Assembly: GCF_949628215.1 (NCBI RefSeq)
Contig: NC_134276.1
Coordinates: 217,826,610 to 217,890,609 of the forward strand
Direction: 5' to 3'
Origin: Phalacrocorax aristotelis
Lineage: Eukaryota; Chordata; Aves; Suliformes; Phalacrocoracidae
DNA length: 64,000 bases
The position numbers were made by a program, and so were the translations under genes. The notes beneath the pieces were generated by a model. That model saw only the letters and a list, made by a program, of their open reading frames with translations. It was not told the origin of the DNA and did not search any database. Below are positions 54,345 through 64,000 of this stretch, piece by piece (position 1 is the first letter of the stretch; the number at the start of each line of letters is the position of its first letter).

Positions 54345-54715
54345 CAGGGATGGGATGGGGTGGGATGGGGATGGGATGGGGGTGGGATGGGATGGGGATG
54401 GGATGGGGGTGGGATGGGATGGGGATGGGATGGGGGTGGGATGGGGATGGGATGGGGGTGGGATGGGATGGGGATGGGATGGGGATGGGATGGGGGTGGG
54501 ATGGGATAGGGGTGGGATGGGGATGGGATGGGGACGGGATGGGGATGGGATGGGGGTGGGATGGGATGGGGATGGGATGGGGGTGGGATGGGGGTGGGAT
54601 GGGAATGGGATGGGGATGGGATGGGGATGGGATGGGATGGGGATGGGATGGGGATGGGATGGGGGTGGGATGGGGATGGGATGAGGGTGGGATGGGATGG
54701 GGATGGGGATGGAGA
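54345..54715 (+). repeat. (GGGATG/GGGGTG)n array, G-rich on the plus strand
   Basis: About 370 bp of GGGATGGGGATGGGATGGGG-type hexamer/undecamer repeats. The plus strand has a G-run of three or more about every six bases, so G-quadruplex formation is likely by sequence rules. It is not the vertebrate telomere unit. A second array with the opposite strand polarity is at 55925-56092. Confidence 0.95.
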
Positions 54716-55726
54716 CGGGGATGGGGACAGGAGGGTGTGGGGAAGCAGGGGGTGTCAGGGAACGCCGATGGCCCTGCTCTGAGCCACGGTGGTGGCAGAT
54801 TTGGGGTTCTCCATCCTGGGCGGCTGTGGGAGGAGGAGGAGGGGGAGGAGGAAGAAGTGGAGGGGCAGCAGCTATGGGACCCCGGGGAGCCCCAGGGACT
54901 GGAGATGCTGCTTGGGGTCCTGAGCCCGGCCCGGTCCCTGGCCCTGTGGGGACACCTGCCTGTGACAGGGTCCCCGGGGAGCTGGTGGGGCACAAGCGTG
55001 TGCGTGGGTGTGCGTGGGTGTGCACACGCGTGTGCAGGCGGGCGGGCGCTTCTGCAGTGCTAAAGCAAGGGGTCTGTGCATCCACCCTCGCGGGGGGGGT
55101 GGGGGGGACGGGGCCGGGGACAGACACCCACGGGATGGGGACAGACCAGAGCGAGGGGGCGAGGCCATTTGATGGGGCGTGTCAATGGGGCGGGGTGAAG
55201 GGAAGGGCGTGTCCGTGGGCGGGGTGAATGGGAGGGGCGTGGGCGTGGACATCCCCTCCCAGGCTCTCGCAGCGCCACGCAGCGGGCGGGGGGGGTGGTG
55301 GGGGGGAATGGTTGGGCGTGGGCGGGGACCCCGGGAACCCACACAGGGACCCCAAACCTTGGGACCCCACACCCAGGACCCCACACCCCATCCCCACCCG
55401 GGACCCCAACAGGCTGTGGGTGTCCCCCGTGGGTACCTTGACCCACCCCTCGGCCGTCCCTCGGGGCCTGGGCAGAGCCCCCTGCACAAAGCCACCGCGC
55501 ACCCCCCCTGCACCCCCCCAGCACCCACCCTGCCCCCCCCCAGGTCCTTGCCCCCCCCTTTGCCTGCACCCCTGCCCCAGACCATGGCCCAAGCCCTGGA
55601 TCCCCAGACCGCAGGACCCCCGGAGCCCCGCCAGGGCTGCATCCTGCACCGGAGTCACACGGAGCTCTGCCGTGGGGCAGCGCGTGCCCTCAGGTGCTGA
55701 GGCTCTTCACGTCACCCAAGGCCACC

Positions 55727-55756
55727 GCTCCTCCTCCTTCTCCTCCTCCTCCTCAG
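55727..55756. repeat. (TCC)n microsatellite
   Basis: A run of CTCCTCCTTCTCCTCCTCC-type sequence of about 30 bp. Confidence 0.8.
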
Positions 55757-55924
55757 CCCACAGCTCCAGCCTCCTGGGCCAGAACCCGTGCCGAGTCCAA
55801 TGGTGAGCTGGGGCCAAGGACCCCCACGTGCCACCCATAGGCACCCCAGCCCAGCTGTGCTCCATGGGGCAAGGAGCAACGCCCCCATGTCCCCACACGG
55901 AGCTGCTCCCAGCCCCATCCTCTT

Positions 55925-56092
55925 CCCCTTCCTCATCCCCATCCTGGTCCCCACCCCATCCCCATCCCACCCCATCCCCACCCCATCCCATCCCACCCCA
56001 CCCATCCCATCCCCATCCCAACCCATCCAATCCCAACCCATCCCATCCCCATCCCCATCCCCATCCCCATCCCCATCCCCATCCCATGCACA
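55925..56092 (-). repeat. (CCCATC)n array, G-rich on the minus strand
   Basis: About 170 bp of CCCCATCCCATCC repeats, ending in a perfect (CCCCAT)n run at about 56042-56090. It is the reverse complement in type of the array at 54345-54715, so the two form an inverted pair about 1.2 kb apart. Confidence 0.93.
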
Positions 56093-56348
56093 GGTGGGGG
56101 ACCCCCAAAGCGCTGGGGGTGCAGACAAGGGCTTCTGGGCACCACCCAGATGGGGAAAGGGGCTGGGCCATGTGTCAGAGGAGGTGATGGACACATCTGG
56201 GACTGTGGGGACCCCCAAAGTGGATGGTGTCACCCCCCGAGGACACATCCCCTGGGGCAAGATGAGCGGAGGCTCACCCGGAACAGCAGGAGGGAGGACA
56301 AGGCTGGATCCACAGTGTCCCTGGGGTGACCAGGGGTGATACCAGTGT

Positions 56349-57128
56349 CACAGAATCCCAAACTGGTGGGGGCTGGCAGGGACCTCTGGAGCTCACCCCG
56401 TCCCACCCCCTGCTGGAGCAGGCACCCCCAGAGCAGGGGCACAGGGCCGCGTCCAGGCAGGGGGTGAATGTCTCCAGGGAAGGGACCCCACAGCCTCTCT
56501 GGGCAGCCTGTGCCACTGCTCTGGCACCCGCACAGCAAAGGGGTTTGGCCTCATGTTCAGGGGGAACTTCCCGTGTTCCAGCTTGTGCCCGGTGCCCCTT
56601 GGCCTGGCGTTGGGCACCACTGAAAAGAGGCCGGCTCATCCTCCTGACACCTGCCCTTCAGGTATTTATAAGCACTGATGAGATCCCCCCTCAGCCTTCT
56701 CTTCTCCAGGCTGAACAAGCCCAGGTCTCTCAGCCTTTCCTCCCAAGGGAGATGCTCCAGTCCCTGATCCCCTTGGCAGCTCTGTGCTGGCCTTGCTCCA
56801 GCAGTTCCCTGCCCTTCTTGAGCTGGGGGGCCCAGAACTGGACGCAGCCCCCCAGGTGTGGCCTCACTGGGGCAGAGCAGAGGGGGAGGAGAACCTCCCT
56901 CGCCCTGCTGCCCACACTCCTTTCCATGCACCCCAGGACACCGCTGGCCCCCTTGGCCCCAAGGGCCCGGTGCTGGCTCAGGGTCACCCCGCTGCCCCAC
57001 AGCTCTGCCAGGGCCTTCTCAGCAGAGCCGCTCTCCAGCAGGTCCCCCCCAGCCTGTGCTGGTGTGGGGGGTTGTTCCTCCCCAGGGGCAGGACCTGGCA
57101 CTTGCTCTTGTTGAATGTCATGAGGTTC
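56349..57128 (-). mobile_element. CR1 LINE fragment
   Basis: A reverse-oriented CR1 fragment closely similar to the one at 12950-13790. The minus strand contains [20 protein letters not shown] and [17 protein letters not shown]-like segments with frame breaks. The 3' end is at 56349 ('cacagaatcccaaactgg' on the plus strand). It is inactive. Confidence 0.92.
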
Positions 57129-60100
57129 CCCTCGGCCCTGGGGGTCACCAGCAGTGAGACCACAGTGTCCCTGGCAGCCCCAGTGGTGAGACCGCAGCGC
57201 CCCTGGGCTGTCTCCCTGGCCTCCTCATGTGTGCGGTGCAGACCACCTCTCCCCCTGAGCCCCAGTGCCGCTGTGGTGACCCCTGAGGGGGTCCATCAAC
57301 TAAGGCACGAGGGAACCGCACCCCTCACCACACCAGCGGTACAGGCAGCGATTTGATACAAGAGCTGACCCAAAACCCAACAGCTAGAAGGAGGCCTGAT
57401 GTCACTAGACCACACCGTGCCTGTGCTCCCAGGTCTGGTGGCCACGACCATGGCCATGTGTCAACTGGTGTCAGCAGCAGCCCTGGGCAGGGGTGGCTCC
57501 TGGTGATGGCTATGGACGTGCTGTGAATGGCATTTACATCGTGTTTGATTTGTGTTGTCGTCAGTGGAAAACCGACGGTTTTCTGTTGGTGGTATTGATG
57601 AGCACGCAAACGTCTCCAGGCTAGAAGAGAGTCTACACGCTTATCACACACAGGGTGACGGTTGTGTTGGAAGTCAAGCGTTGAACTTTCAGCTGGAAAC
57701 ACAGAGGGACCAAGACGTGCCATGGCGCAGGCACCTGCCTTCCGCCAGGGTGGGATCTTATAGGTGTTGGTGCCACCATGCCAGCACCACTCAGGTGTTG
57801 AAGATGGCGCGTCACCAGCTTTGCCTGGAGTCATCACGGTGTTGGCCAAGTGAGTACCGTGGGTTGGAAGAGAAATTGAATTTCATTAAGGGTTTAGCTG
57901 GGTTGATTGGAAGGGGCGGTGATTTGTACAGCCAGATGTCTTCTGGGCCACGTGTGTCCCAGTCGCCATCAGTGTTCAGCCAACCATTACTCTGTAAACC
58001 AGTGAAAATTAGGACCAATTAAATTATTGTGTTGTTGACAATTCATATTATTAACACCCCATGTCAGATGCCAGAATTCCACATTATCAAAAACATCATC
58101 ATTTGTAATTGGCGATTAATTATTAGAAGCCCATGAGGTGCCCAGGTGCGGATCATTAGGAGCTGCTGTTCACTTGTCCCCTGTACGTTGGGCATGATTG
58201 CAATGCGGGGCGTAATTACCGCGGCTCCTCTTCCCCGCCCAGGCTGAATCCGTGCCTTGGGGTGTCGTGATGCTTCGGAAGGCTGCGGTCGATAATTTGG
58301 GGTGCGGGGGAGAAATTATCCCAAATGAGGTTGATATCAGGATGTTTTGGGGGCAGGTTCTGCTGATCACCAAAATTCAGCATCTAACGGTGGTGAAGGA
58401 ACCCAACAACTCGATTTGTTACCCACCGGAGAAATCACATTTGTAAATTGAATGATGCGATTGCGGTCCCACCCCTGGGAGAAGGGAACGAGCATTATTG
58501 TCCTTGCTACATGTGACCTAATCATTATACGATGACAATTATGAGGGGGAAATTAAAGGAGTTTTCCCCCAAAACCCTTCTTAATCTGGTACTCCTGGTT
58601 TCCCACACACTGGTTTTGACTCCAGGCTAACCGCCAAATGAGCGATCGGGATGACGAATGAGGTCGGGCCGAGGATCCAGGGAGGACAACCTGAGTAAGA
58701 GGGTTTGGCTCTCCACCGCTCGCAAACGAGATGTCCGTTTCCCTGGTGGTTGACCCCCTTCCACGTGGAGCTTCAAAGAGGTGTTTGGAAGCAGAAGGGT
58801 CTTATTGCCGATGATTAACCTGGACGGTTCGTCCAACGGGCAACTGGTGATCATCATTTACACCCAAAGGTGAAGTGACACCACGGTTGCCATCAAAAGC
58901 TTTCCAGATTGGGTGACAAAGACCAGTCATGGTCTACTGGTTGCCTAAAGCGGCGACCACGCCGCCAAGGTGACGTCGCCACCCATGATCCAGGCAGGGA
59001 CTGGTTGAGGTTTGGGACTCGCTGGGCCACGTGCCAAGTCATGGCTCAGTTTTAAGAAGTCCGTGCAGGAATAGCACTGGGCTGGGGCTGACGAGGGATG
59101 TGGAAGGTCCCCCAGATTCCTTGGGCTTCAGCCCATCTCTGTACGTCTTTGCTTTTGAAATGCCATCCGCTGTCTGACGGTGTGCAAACCGCCGCCCTAA
59201 TCCCAAAACGATGCATTTCACATGAGCTTGAGGGCGTGGGTAGGCTGTACCTAAACCACTGCCAATCTCTAGCCTGGTTAAGATACGCTTCCGTTTATTG
59301 GGAGTCTACTTGCCATGAGGACCACAAGTATCTGCCATCCCTCAGACTGTCCTAGGCAGGCACGTAGCCAGCCCGCCGCCACGCCGCCGGAGCTGGGGAG
59401 GGTGAGTGCGTTGCGTGGGAGAGTGACATCGATGCTTTCGAGGTCCTTTGGACAAAGGGTCTGCGTGGTGGTTCCGCCTGGATCCCCCTGCGCCCTAGAC
59501 CTGCATCATCAGTCTAAGCCTTCACATCCCAGGCGTCCCATCGACCCGGTCGCGGCGTGCCATGAGCATCAGCATCTTCTGGATTGTGCCGGGCTGTGGG
59601 ATTCCCCGGGGAGCAGGAGCAGAGTCTCCCCATCTTTCAAGGATGGGGAACAGGGTCCATATTTTAAGGGTGCATCTCCAGCCATGGGCCCAGTACCCAA
59701 CAGGGAAGGAGCCAGTAGACGTTTATCCCATGGTGACTACCACGATGGGGAGCCTTCCCGCCTCAAAGCTGACCCAAACCATATGGAAACTCATGGGGCT
59801 TTATCAGGAGCTCGTTGCCACAATCCCCGTTGACATCCTCCTTCTGCGAGGCCTTGCCGAGGCTGGAGGGGTCTCCGTGTATCGTTGGGCCATGGCTTGA
59901 GGTTCTAAAGCATTGTGTATCATTAAACAAGGAGCCTCGTCGCGCGTAACCATCCATCCCTGCCCTCGGAAGCTGCGCTTCTGCAGGGGGGCGATGACAA
60001 ACCCTGCGATTTGGCCTTGCCGGGATCCCTACAAACTCCTGAAGTTCCCAGGACTTGGAGGAGCTGCTTCTCATTGAAGGGTGACCTCAATTCGGGGGTC

Positions 60101-61700
60101 TGCTGTGAGGTGTGGGAGGGGATTCACTGCCTGCCATGTCATGCCTGAAAATCAAACTGTTTGGCTGGGTCCCCCTCATTCACCTTCAGGGCTGGAGACC
60201 CCCTTCCCTTCCGGATGGGCTGGGGTGCGGTTACACCTTCTGCAGACCTTATCGGAGGAACCCCCTCCCATTCAAACGCCACCCAGATGTTGATAAACCA
60301 TCACCCCCGCCAGTTCCAGTGGGATTTGCTGGGTTTACGGGCAGGGGAGTTGCACAGGGAAGGAGTTTGCATCGTTCTCCATCCCGAATGAGAGCAGCTA
60401 CGGCCAGCGCGGCTTCGGGGCCAACGTGACATCGTCCTCCGCGAGTCTCTGTTGGGCACAGCCTGCGACAAAGGCGGTGGAGCCCTCAGTTGGCCTTTTA
60501 TCCGTAGACACCACGGGGGTTTAAATCCGAGGGTTTGCCACCCATGTGCCCAATGAATGACTTACGATCTGGGATTTTAATATGGTCATGACTAATACAT
60601 CTATAATATATAATATATCTCACTGATCCTGTAGCTTCTGGGCGCGGGGAGCTGGTCTGAGCGGCCTGTCCTACACCCTATTCCTCCAGGAGACCCCATA
60701 AATGGCTCCAATTTGGGTCCCGCTCCTCTCTCTCAGGGTCTTTTTGTGCCAGGTCACTTGGTTTTAACACGGACGGCTCTGGTCTGCTACTGGTATTGGT
60801 ATTTGTAGCAAATTTGTACCAAATTTGGGTCTGGATCAGCCCCGCATCTGTGTTTGGAGCGGGACCGTGGGACTGGAGGCAGCTCAGCCCTGGGAAAGGG
60901 GGGTCTGGCTGACGGCGGGACCCGGTGGGATATCAGGGCCTGGATTTGAGCCTTTCCCATCACCGCGCCCAGCCAGAAGCGCCAACAGCGGCAGCAGAGG
61001 AGCCGGAGCATCGAACCCTGCGTGCCGGCTGCTTTGTACCAGACAGCAAAGTCAGCAGGGCTGGCGATTTCGGTGCTCGGCCGGGCGGTCTCGCTGCGGA
61101 AAGAGCCGGTCCCGGTCCCCCGTGGAGGTGCGTGCCGGGGGGACACGAGGGAGGCAGGAAAACGAGCGTCACCCCAATTCGGGGCTTCTGATGGCTCCCC
61201 ATCCCTTGAGCGGGAGCGTCATCCCTGCGGGCAGGGGGATAAGCCGGAGCCAAAGCCCTTCCCAGTGGCTCTTCTCCCCCCCAATACGCAGGTTTGCCGA
61301 TTCTCCCGGCTCCGGGTATTCAAAGAGGGGTCAAAAAAAGGTCCGGATTAACCTAAAGTGACCCCATCCGGTGGAAGATCCCGGTTTTTCGACCGCAGAA
61401 GGCGCCAGAGCTCTGTACATGGGTGGGAGAGATCACGCTGTCGCCAGAAGCGCCCAGCGCCCCCCAAGCATCCTGCCACGCTCCTGTCTTCTTCCCTGGG
61501 GTCACCCAGCCCCCAAGTCTCGTTATCTCCCGCAGTTTTCGGAGGGACGAGGGCTCTGGGGCGGGTAATATCCTATGGGTCAGCCCCTTTCCTGAAAAAG
61601 AGAAGCCTCCACGGGGCTGAGGCCACAGGAAAGGGGGATTAGGGCACCCCATGGGGCCGGGGGCTCGTGGGACCCAGGGGGGGTCATACGGATGGTGCTG
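57129..61700. other. Single-copy intergenic DNA, TSPAN33 to TNPO3
   Basis: About 4.5 kb without tandem arrays or recognisable transposons, unlike its flanks. Open frames of 60-180 codons occur on both strands but show no known domain, and I recognise no gene. It includes an AT-rich segment with homeodomain-like cores at 58.02-58.60 kb, listed separately. The part from 60.8 to 61.4 kb is more GC-rich. An unrecognised or decayed gene cannot be excluded. Confidence 0.45.
58020..58600. promoter_or_regulatory. Candidate conserved non-coding element with homeodomain-like cores
   Basis: An AT-richer island in GC-rich surroundings. It carries TAATTGGCGATTAATTATTA (58106-58125), CCTAATCATTATACGATGAC and ACAATTATGAG (58517-58543), and GCATTATTGTCC (58491-58502). 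The clustering of TAATTA and ATTGT cores resembles developmental enhancers. There is no coding signal. Conservation is untested. Confidence 0.25.
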
Positions 61701-61719
61701 CGTTATCCCAGGGGAGGGG

Positions 61720-62975
61720 GGGCGTGATGGGACTCCAGTGGGATGGGCTGGTGGGACTGGGGGGGCTGATGGGACCCCAGTGGGATGGGCTGGTGGGACT
61801 GGGGGGGCTGATGGGACCCCAGTGGGATGCACTGGTGGGACTCGGGGGGTGATGGGACCTCAGTGGGATGGGCTGGTGGGACTGGGGAGGGTGATGGGAC
61901 CCCAGTGGGATGGGCTGGTGGGACTGGGGGGGCTGATGGGACCCCAGTGGGATGGGCTGGTGAGAGTTGGGGGGCGATGGGACCCCGGTGGGGTGGGCTG
62001 GTGGGACTGGGGAGGGTGATGGGACCCCAGTGGGATGGGCTGGTGGGACTGGGGGGGCGATGGGACCCCAGTGGGATGGGCTGGTGGGACTGGGGAGGGT
62101 GATGGGACCCCGGTGGGATGCGCTGGTGGGACTGGAGGGGCTGATGGGACCCCAGTGGGATGGGCTGGTGGGGATGGGGAGGGTGATGGGACCCCAGTGG
62201 GATGGGCTGGTGGGACTGGGGGGGCTGATGGGACCCCAGTGGGATGGGCTGGTGGGACTGGAGGGGCTGATGGGACCCCAGTGGGATGGGCTGGTGGGAC
62301 TGGGGAGGCGATGGGACCCGGTGGGATGGGCTGGTGGGACTGGGGGGGCGATGGGACCCCAGTGGGATGGGCTGGTGGGACTGGGGAGGGCGATGGACCC
62401 CGGTGGGATGCGCCGGTGGGACTGGGGGGGCTGATGGGACCCCAGTGGGATGGGCTGGTAGGACTGGGGGGGCGATGGGACTCCAGTGGGATGGGCTGGT
62501 GGGACTGGGGGGGCTGATGGGACCCCAGTGGGATGGGCTGGTGGGACTGGGGGGGCTGATGGGACCCCAGTGGGATGCACTGGTGGGACTGGTGGGGGGT
62601 GATGGGACCCCAGTGGGATGCACTGGTGGGACTGGGGGGGCGATGGGACCCCGGTGGGGTGGGCTAGTGGGACTGGGGGGGCTGATGGGACCTCAGTGGG
62701 ATGGGCTGGTGGGACTGGGGGGGTGATGGGACCCCAGTGGGATGGGCTGGTGGGACTGGGGGGGCTGATGGGACCCCAGTGGGATGCACTGGTGGGACTG
62801 GTGGGGGGTGATGGGACCCCAGTGGGATGGGCTGGTGGGACTGGGGGGCCGATGGGACCCCGGTGGGATGCGCTGGTGGGACTGGGGGGCCGATGGGACC
62901 CCGGTGGGATGCGCCGGTGGGACTGGGGGGGCGATGGGACCCCGGTGGGATGGACTGGTGGGACTGGGGACGCGA
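61720..62975 (+). repeat. 42-bp minisatellite, about 30 copies, next to the TNPO3 promoter
   Basis: Tandem copies of a 42-bp unit (ctgatgggaccccagtggga followed by 'tgggctggtgggactggggggg') with 41-47-bp variants. Copy boundaries are readable throughout. The variants (ctgatggg or gcgatggg; cagtggg or cggtggg; tgggctgg, tgcactgg or tgcgctgg) are interspersed rather than sorted. Because 42 is divisible by three, long WDWGG/GTGGADGTPVGW-like frames run through it on both strands; none is a gene. Confidence 0.96.
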
Positions 62976-63446
62976 TGGGACACCACGGGACACGGTAACG
63001 GGCTCGGGCGTGGCGATGAGACCCCCGGCCCGGGTGCGATGTGTGCGTTCGCGTGGGACCCCCGCCCCCCGCGGGCTCGTTCCCGCCGCGGCGGGCGCGT
63101 CCCTCCCGCGTGGGGCCGGGCGCGCCCGGAGCGCTTTGGCGGCCGCACCACCGGAAGCGCGGCGGGGCCGTTCCGGGCGGGGCTGCCGGCGCGGCCGGTC
63201 GGCGGGCGGGCAGGCGGGAGCGGCGGCGGCGCGCCGGGCCGGGCCGCGCCGAGCCTTTGCGGGAGGGAAGGGAAGGAAGCGGGACGGAAAGGGAAAACGG
63301 GAAACGTCAGGAAGCGGAGAGGAAGGAGGCGGAACGATCGCGCCGCCGGGGACGTGTTTCCGCGGGGAAGGCGGTGCGCCGCTGCACGGCCGTCCCGGTA
63401 CCGGAGGGCGGAGATGGCGGCGGGCGGGCGGCGCTGAGGGGCGGCC
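62976..63446 (+). promoter_or_regulatory. TNPO3: TNPO3 CpG-island promoter and 5' UTR
   Basis: Very CpG-dense DNA directly upstream of the TNPO3 start codon, beginning where the 42-bp array ends. It holds ETS-like cores (CAGGAAGCGG at 63308-63317 and GAGGAAGGAGG just after) and a YY1-type AGATGGCGGC at 63412-63421, typical of housekeeping promoters and often close to the transcription start. No TATA box is apparent. Confidence 0.7.
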
Positions 63447-63572
63447 ATGGAGGGCGGCGGGGGCAAACCCAGCCTCCAGGTGGTTTACCAGGCCGTGCAG
63501 GCCCTGTATCACGACCCCAACCCCAGCGGGAAGGAACGGGCGAGCTGTTGGCTGGGCGAGCTCCAGCGATCG
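63447..63572 (+). CDS. TNPO3: TNPO3 coding exon 1 (transportin-3), gene continues beyond the window
   Basis: It encodes the first 42 residues of transportin-3: [18 protein letters not shown], then [18 protein letters not shown], then GELQRS. The exon ends at the donor GTGAGG (63573). It matches mammalian TNPO3 almost residue for residue, including the exon 1 end after LQRS. Differences include the longer MEGGGGK start and C in place of F before WLGELQ. TNPO3 is an importin-beta family receptor that brings phosphorylated SR splicing factors into the nucleus; the remaining roughly 880 residues of HEAT repeats lie to the right. The ATG is in a good context (GCGGCCATGG). It is divergent from TSPAN33, as in human. 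Confidence 0.95.
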
Positions 63573-64000
63573 GTGAGGCCCGGGTGTGTGTGGGGGGGCG
63601 GGATGGGGTGGGGGGAGGTGCGGGGTGGCGGCCCCTCCCGGGCCCCCCGAGGTCGGGGTGACCTCCCCCGGTCCGGCTGATCCCTCACAATCCCCGGGAG
63701 CACCTCCTCCGTGCCTGGTATCCCTTGGGGAGGCCCGGCTTCGCCGCAGGCCGCTCCCCGGGGCGCCAACCGGAGCGAATTCGGGGGTTTTTGGGGTAAC
63801 GCCGCCCTCAGAGCGCCTTCGGGGAGCCCCAGGCCCGGTCCGTGTCCGTTCCCTCCGCCGCTTTTCTTTCCCATAGCAGGAAAGACGGGGCGACACGTTG
63901 GCACGGCCCCGGCGGCAGCTGGGAAGGAGGAAACGGCTCCGGGAGGTGTCGGGGGAAAAGGTGGGGCTCGTCCCGAGCTTCTCCCCGTCGCCCGAGGCGA
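63573..64000 (+). other. TNPO3: TNPO3 intron 1 (start)
   Basis: GC-rich intronic sequence following the exon 1 donor. No second exon is visible before the window edge; in the family it would continue V-H-A-W-E-I. No repeats are recognisable. Confidence 0.8.

Noticed and set aside
54345-54715. Interstitial telomere repeat
   Set aside because: The unit is GGGATG/GGGGTG, not TTAGGG.
53772-55127. 451-codon minus-strand frame of His/Pro/Ser-rich repeats
   Set aside because: It is a read-through of the 67-bp and GGGATG arrays; no start context, splice pattern or homology.
57129-61700. Endogenous retrovirus or decayed gene in the quiet intergenic block
   Set aside because: No LTR pairs, protease, polymerase or envelope-type motifs, and no other recognisable protein segment was seen.
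61684-62623. Two overlapping roughly 300-codon repeat-peptide frames
   Set aside because: Both strands are open because the minisatellite unit is 42 bp. There is no sign of selection for coding.

Overview
This is vertebrate genomic DNA, almost certainly from a bird. The main dispersed repeats are ten CR1-type LINE fragments, several ending in the ATTCTATGATTCTATG-type 3' tail typical of avian CR1. Interspersed-repeat density is otherwise low, and the gene-rich half is very GC-rich and full of minisatellites. The gene order AHCYL2(-), SMO(-), TSPAN33(-), TNPO3(+) matches the conserved block on human 7q32, seen here in reverse orientation. A particular bird order cannot be named from the sequence alone. 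|| Layout. Positions 1-30944 are the first intron of AHCYL2. They are AT-richer, non-coding as far as I can see, and carry eight CR1 fragments and a degenerate CA/CG-alternating repeat near the right end. Positions 30945-31346 are AHCYL2 coding exon 1, with a CpG-island promoter up to about 31680. The 31.7-39.6 kb interval is intergenic and holds one long CR1 copy. SMO is complete (12 coding exons, 39658-44568, 802 codons). Between the SMO promoter and the 3' end of TSPAN33 lies a 1.7-kb purine-rich palindromic tandem array. TSPAN33 is complete (8 coding exons, 48061-50984, 284 codons). The interval from TSPAN33 to TNPO3 (51-63.4 kb) holds a series of tandem arrays with units of about 20, 24, 21, 67 (higher-order), 6 and 42 bp, one CR1, and a quieter 57.1-61.7 kb stretch. 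TNPO3 coding exon 1 is at 63447-63572 and the rest of that gene runs off the right edge. || Function. SMO is the seven-pass Hedgehog signal transducer. TSPAN33 is a TspanC8 tetraspanin. TNPO3 is a nuclear import receptor for SR proteins. AHCYL2 is an AHCY-like regulatory protein (long-IRBIT). They are neighbours by ancient synteny rather than a shared pathway. || I rebuilt the SMO and TSPAN33 exons by hand from splice sites and reading phase. Both close as uninterrupted frames of about the expected length. The most notable observations are a GC-AG intron in SMO, a pair of convergent ZNF143/THAP11-type motifs in the AHCYL2 promoter, and the concentration of unrelated minisatellites at 43-63 kb. 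I found no sign of a novel multigene system.
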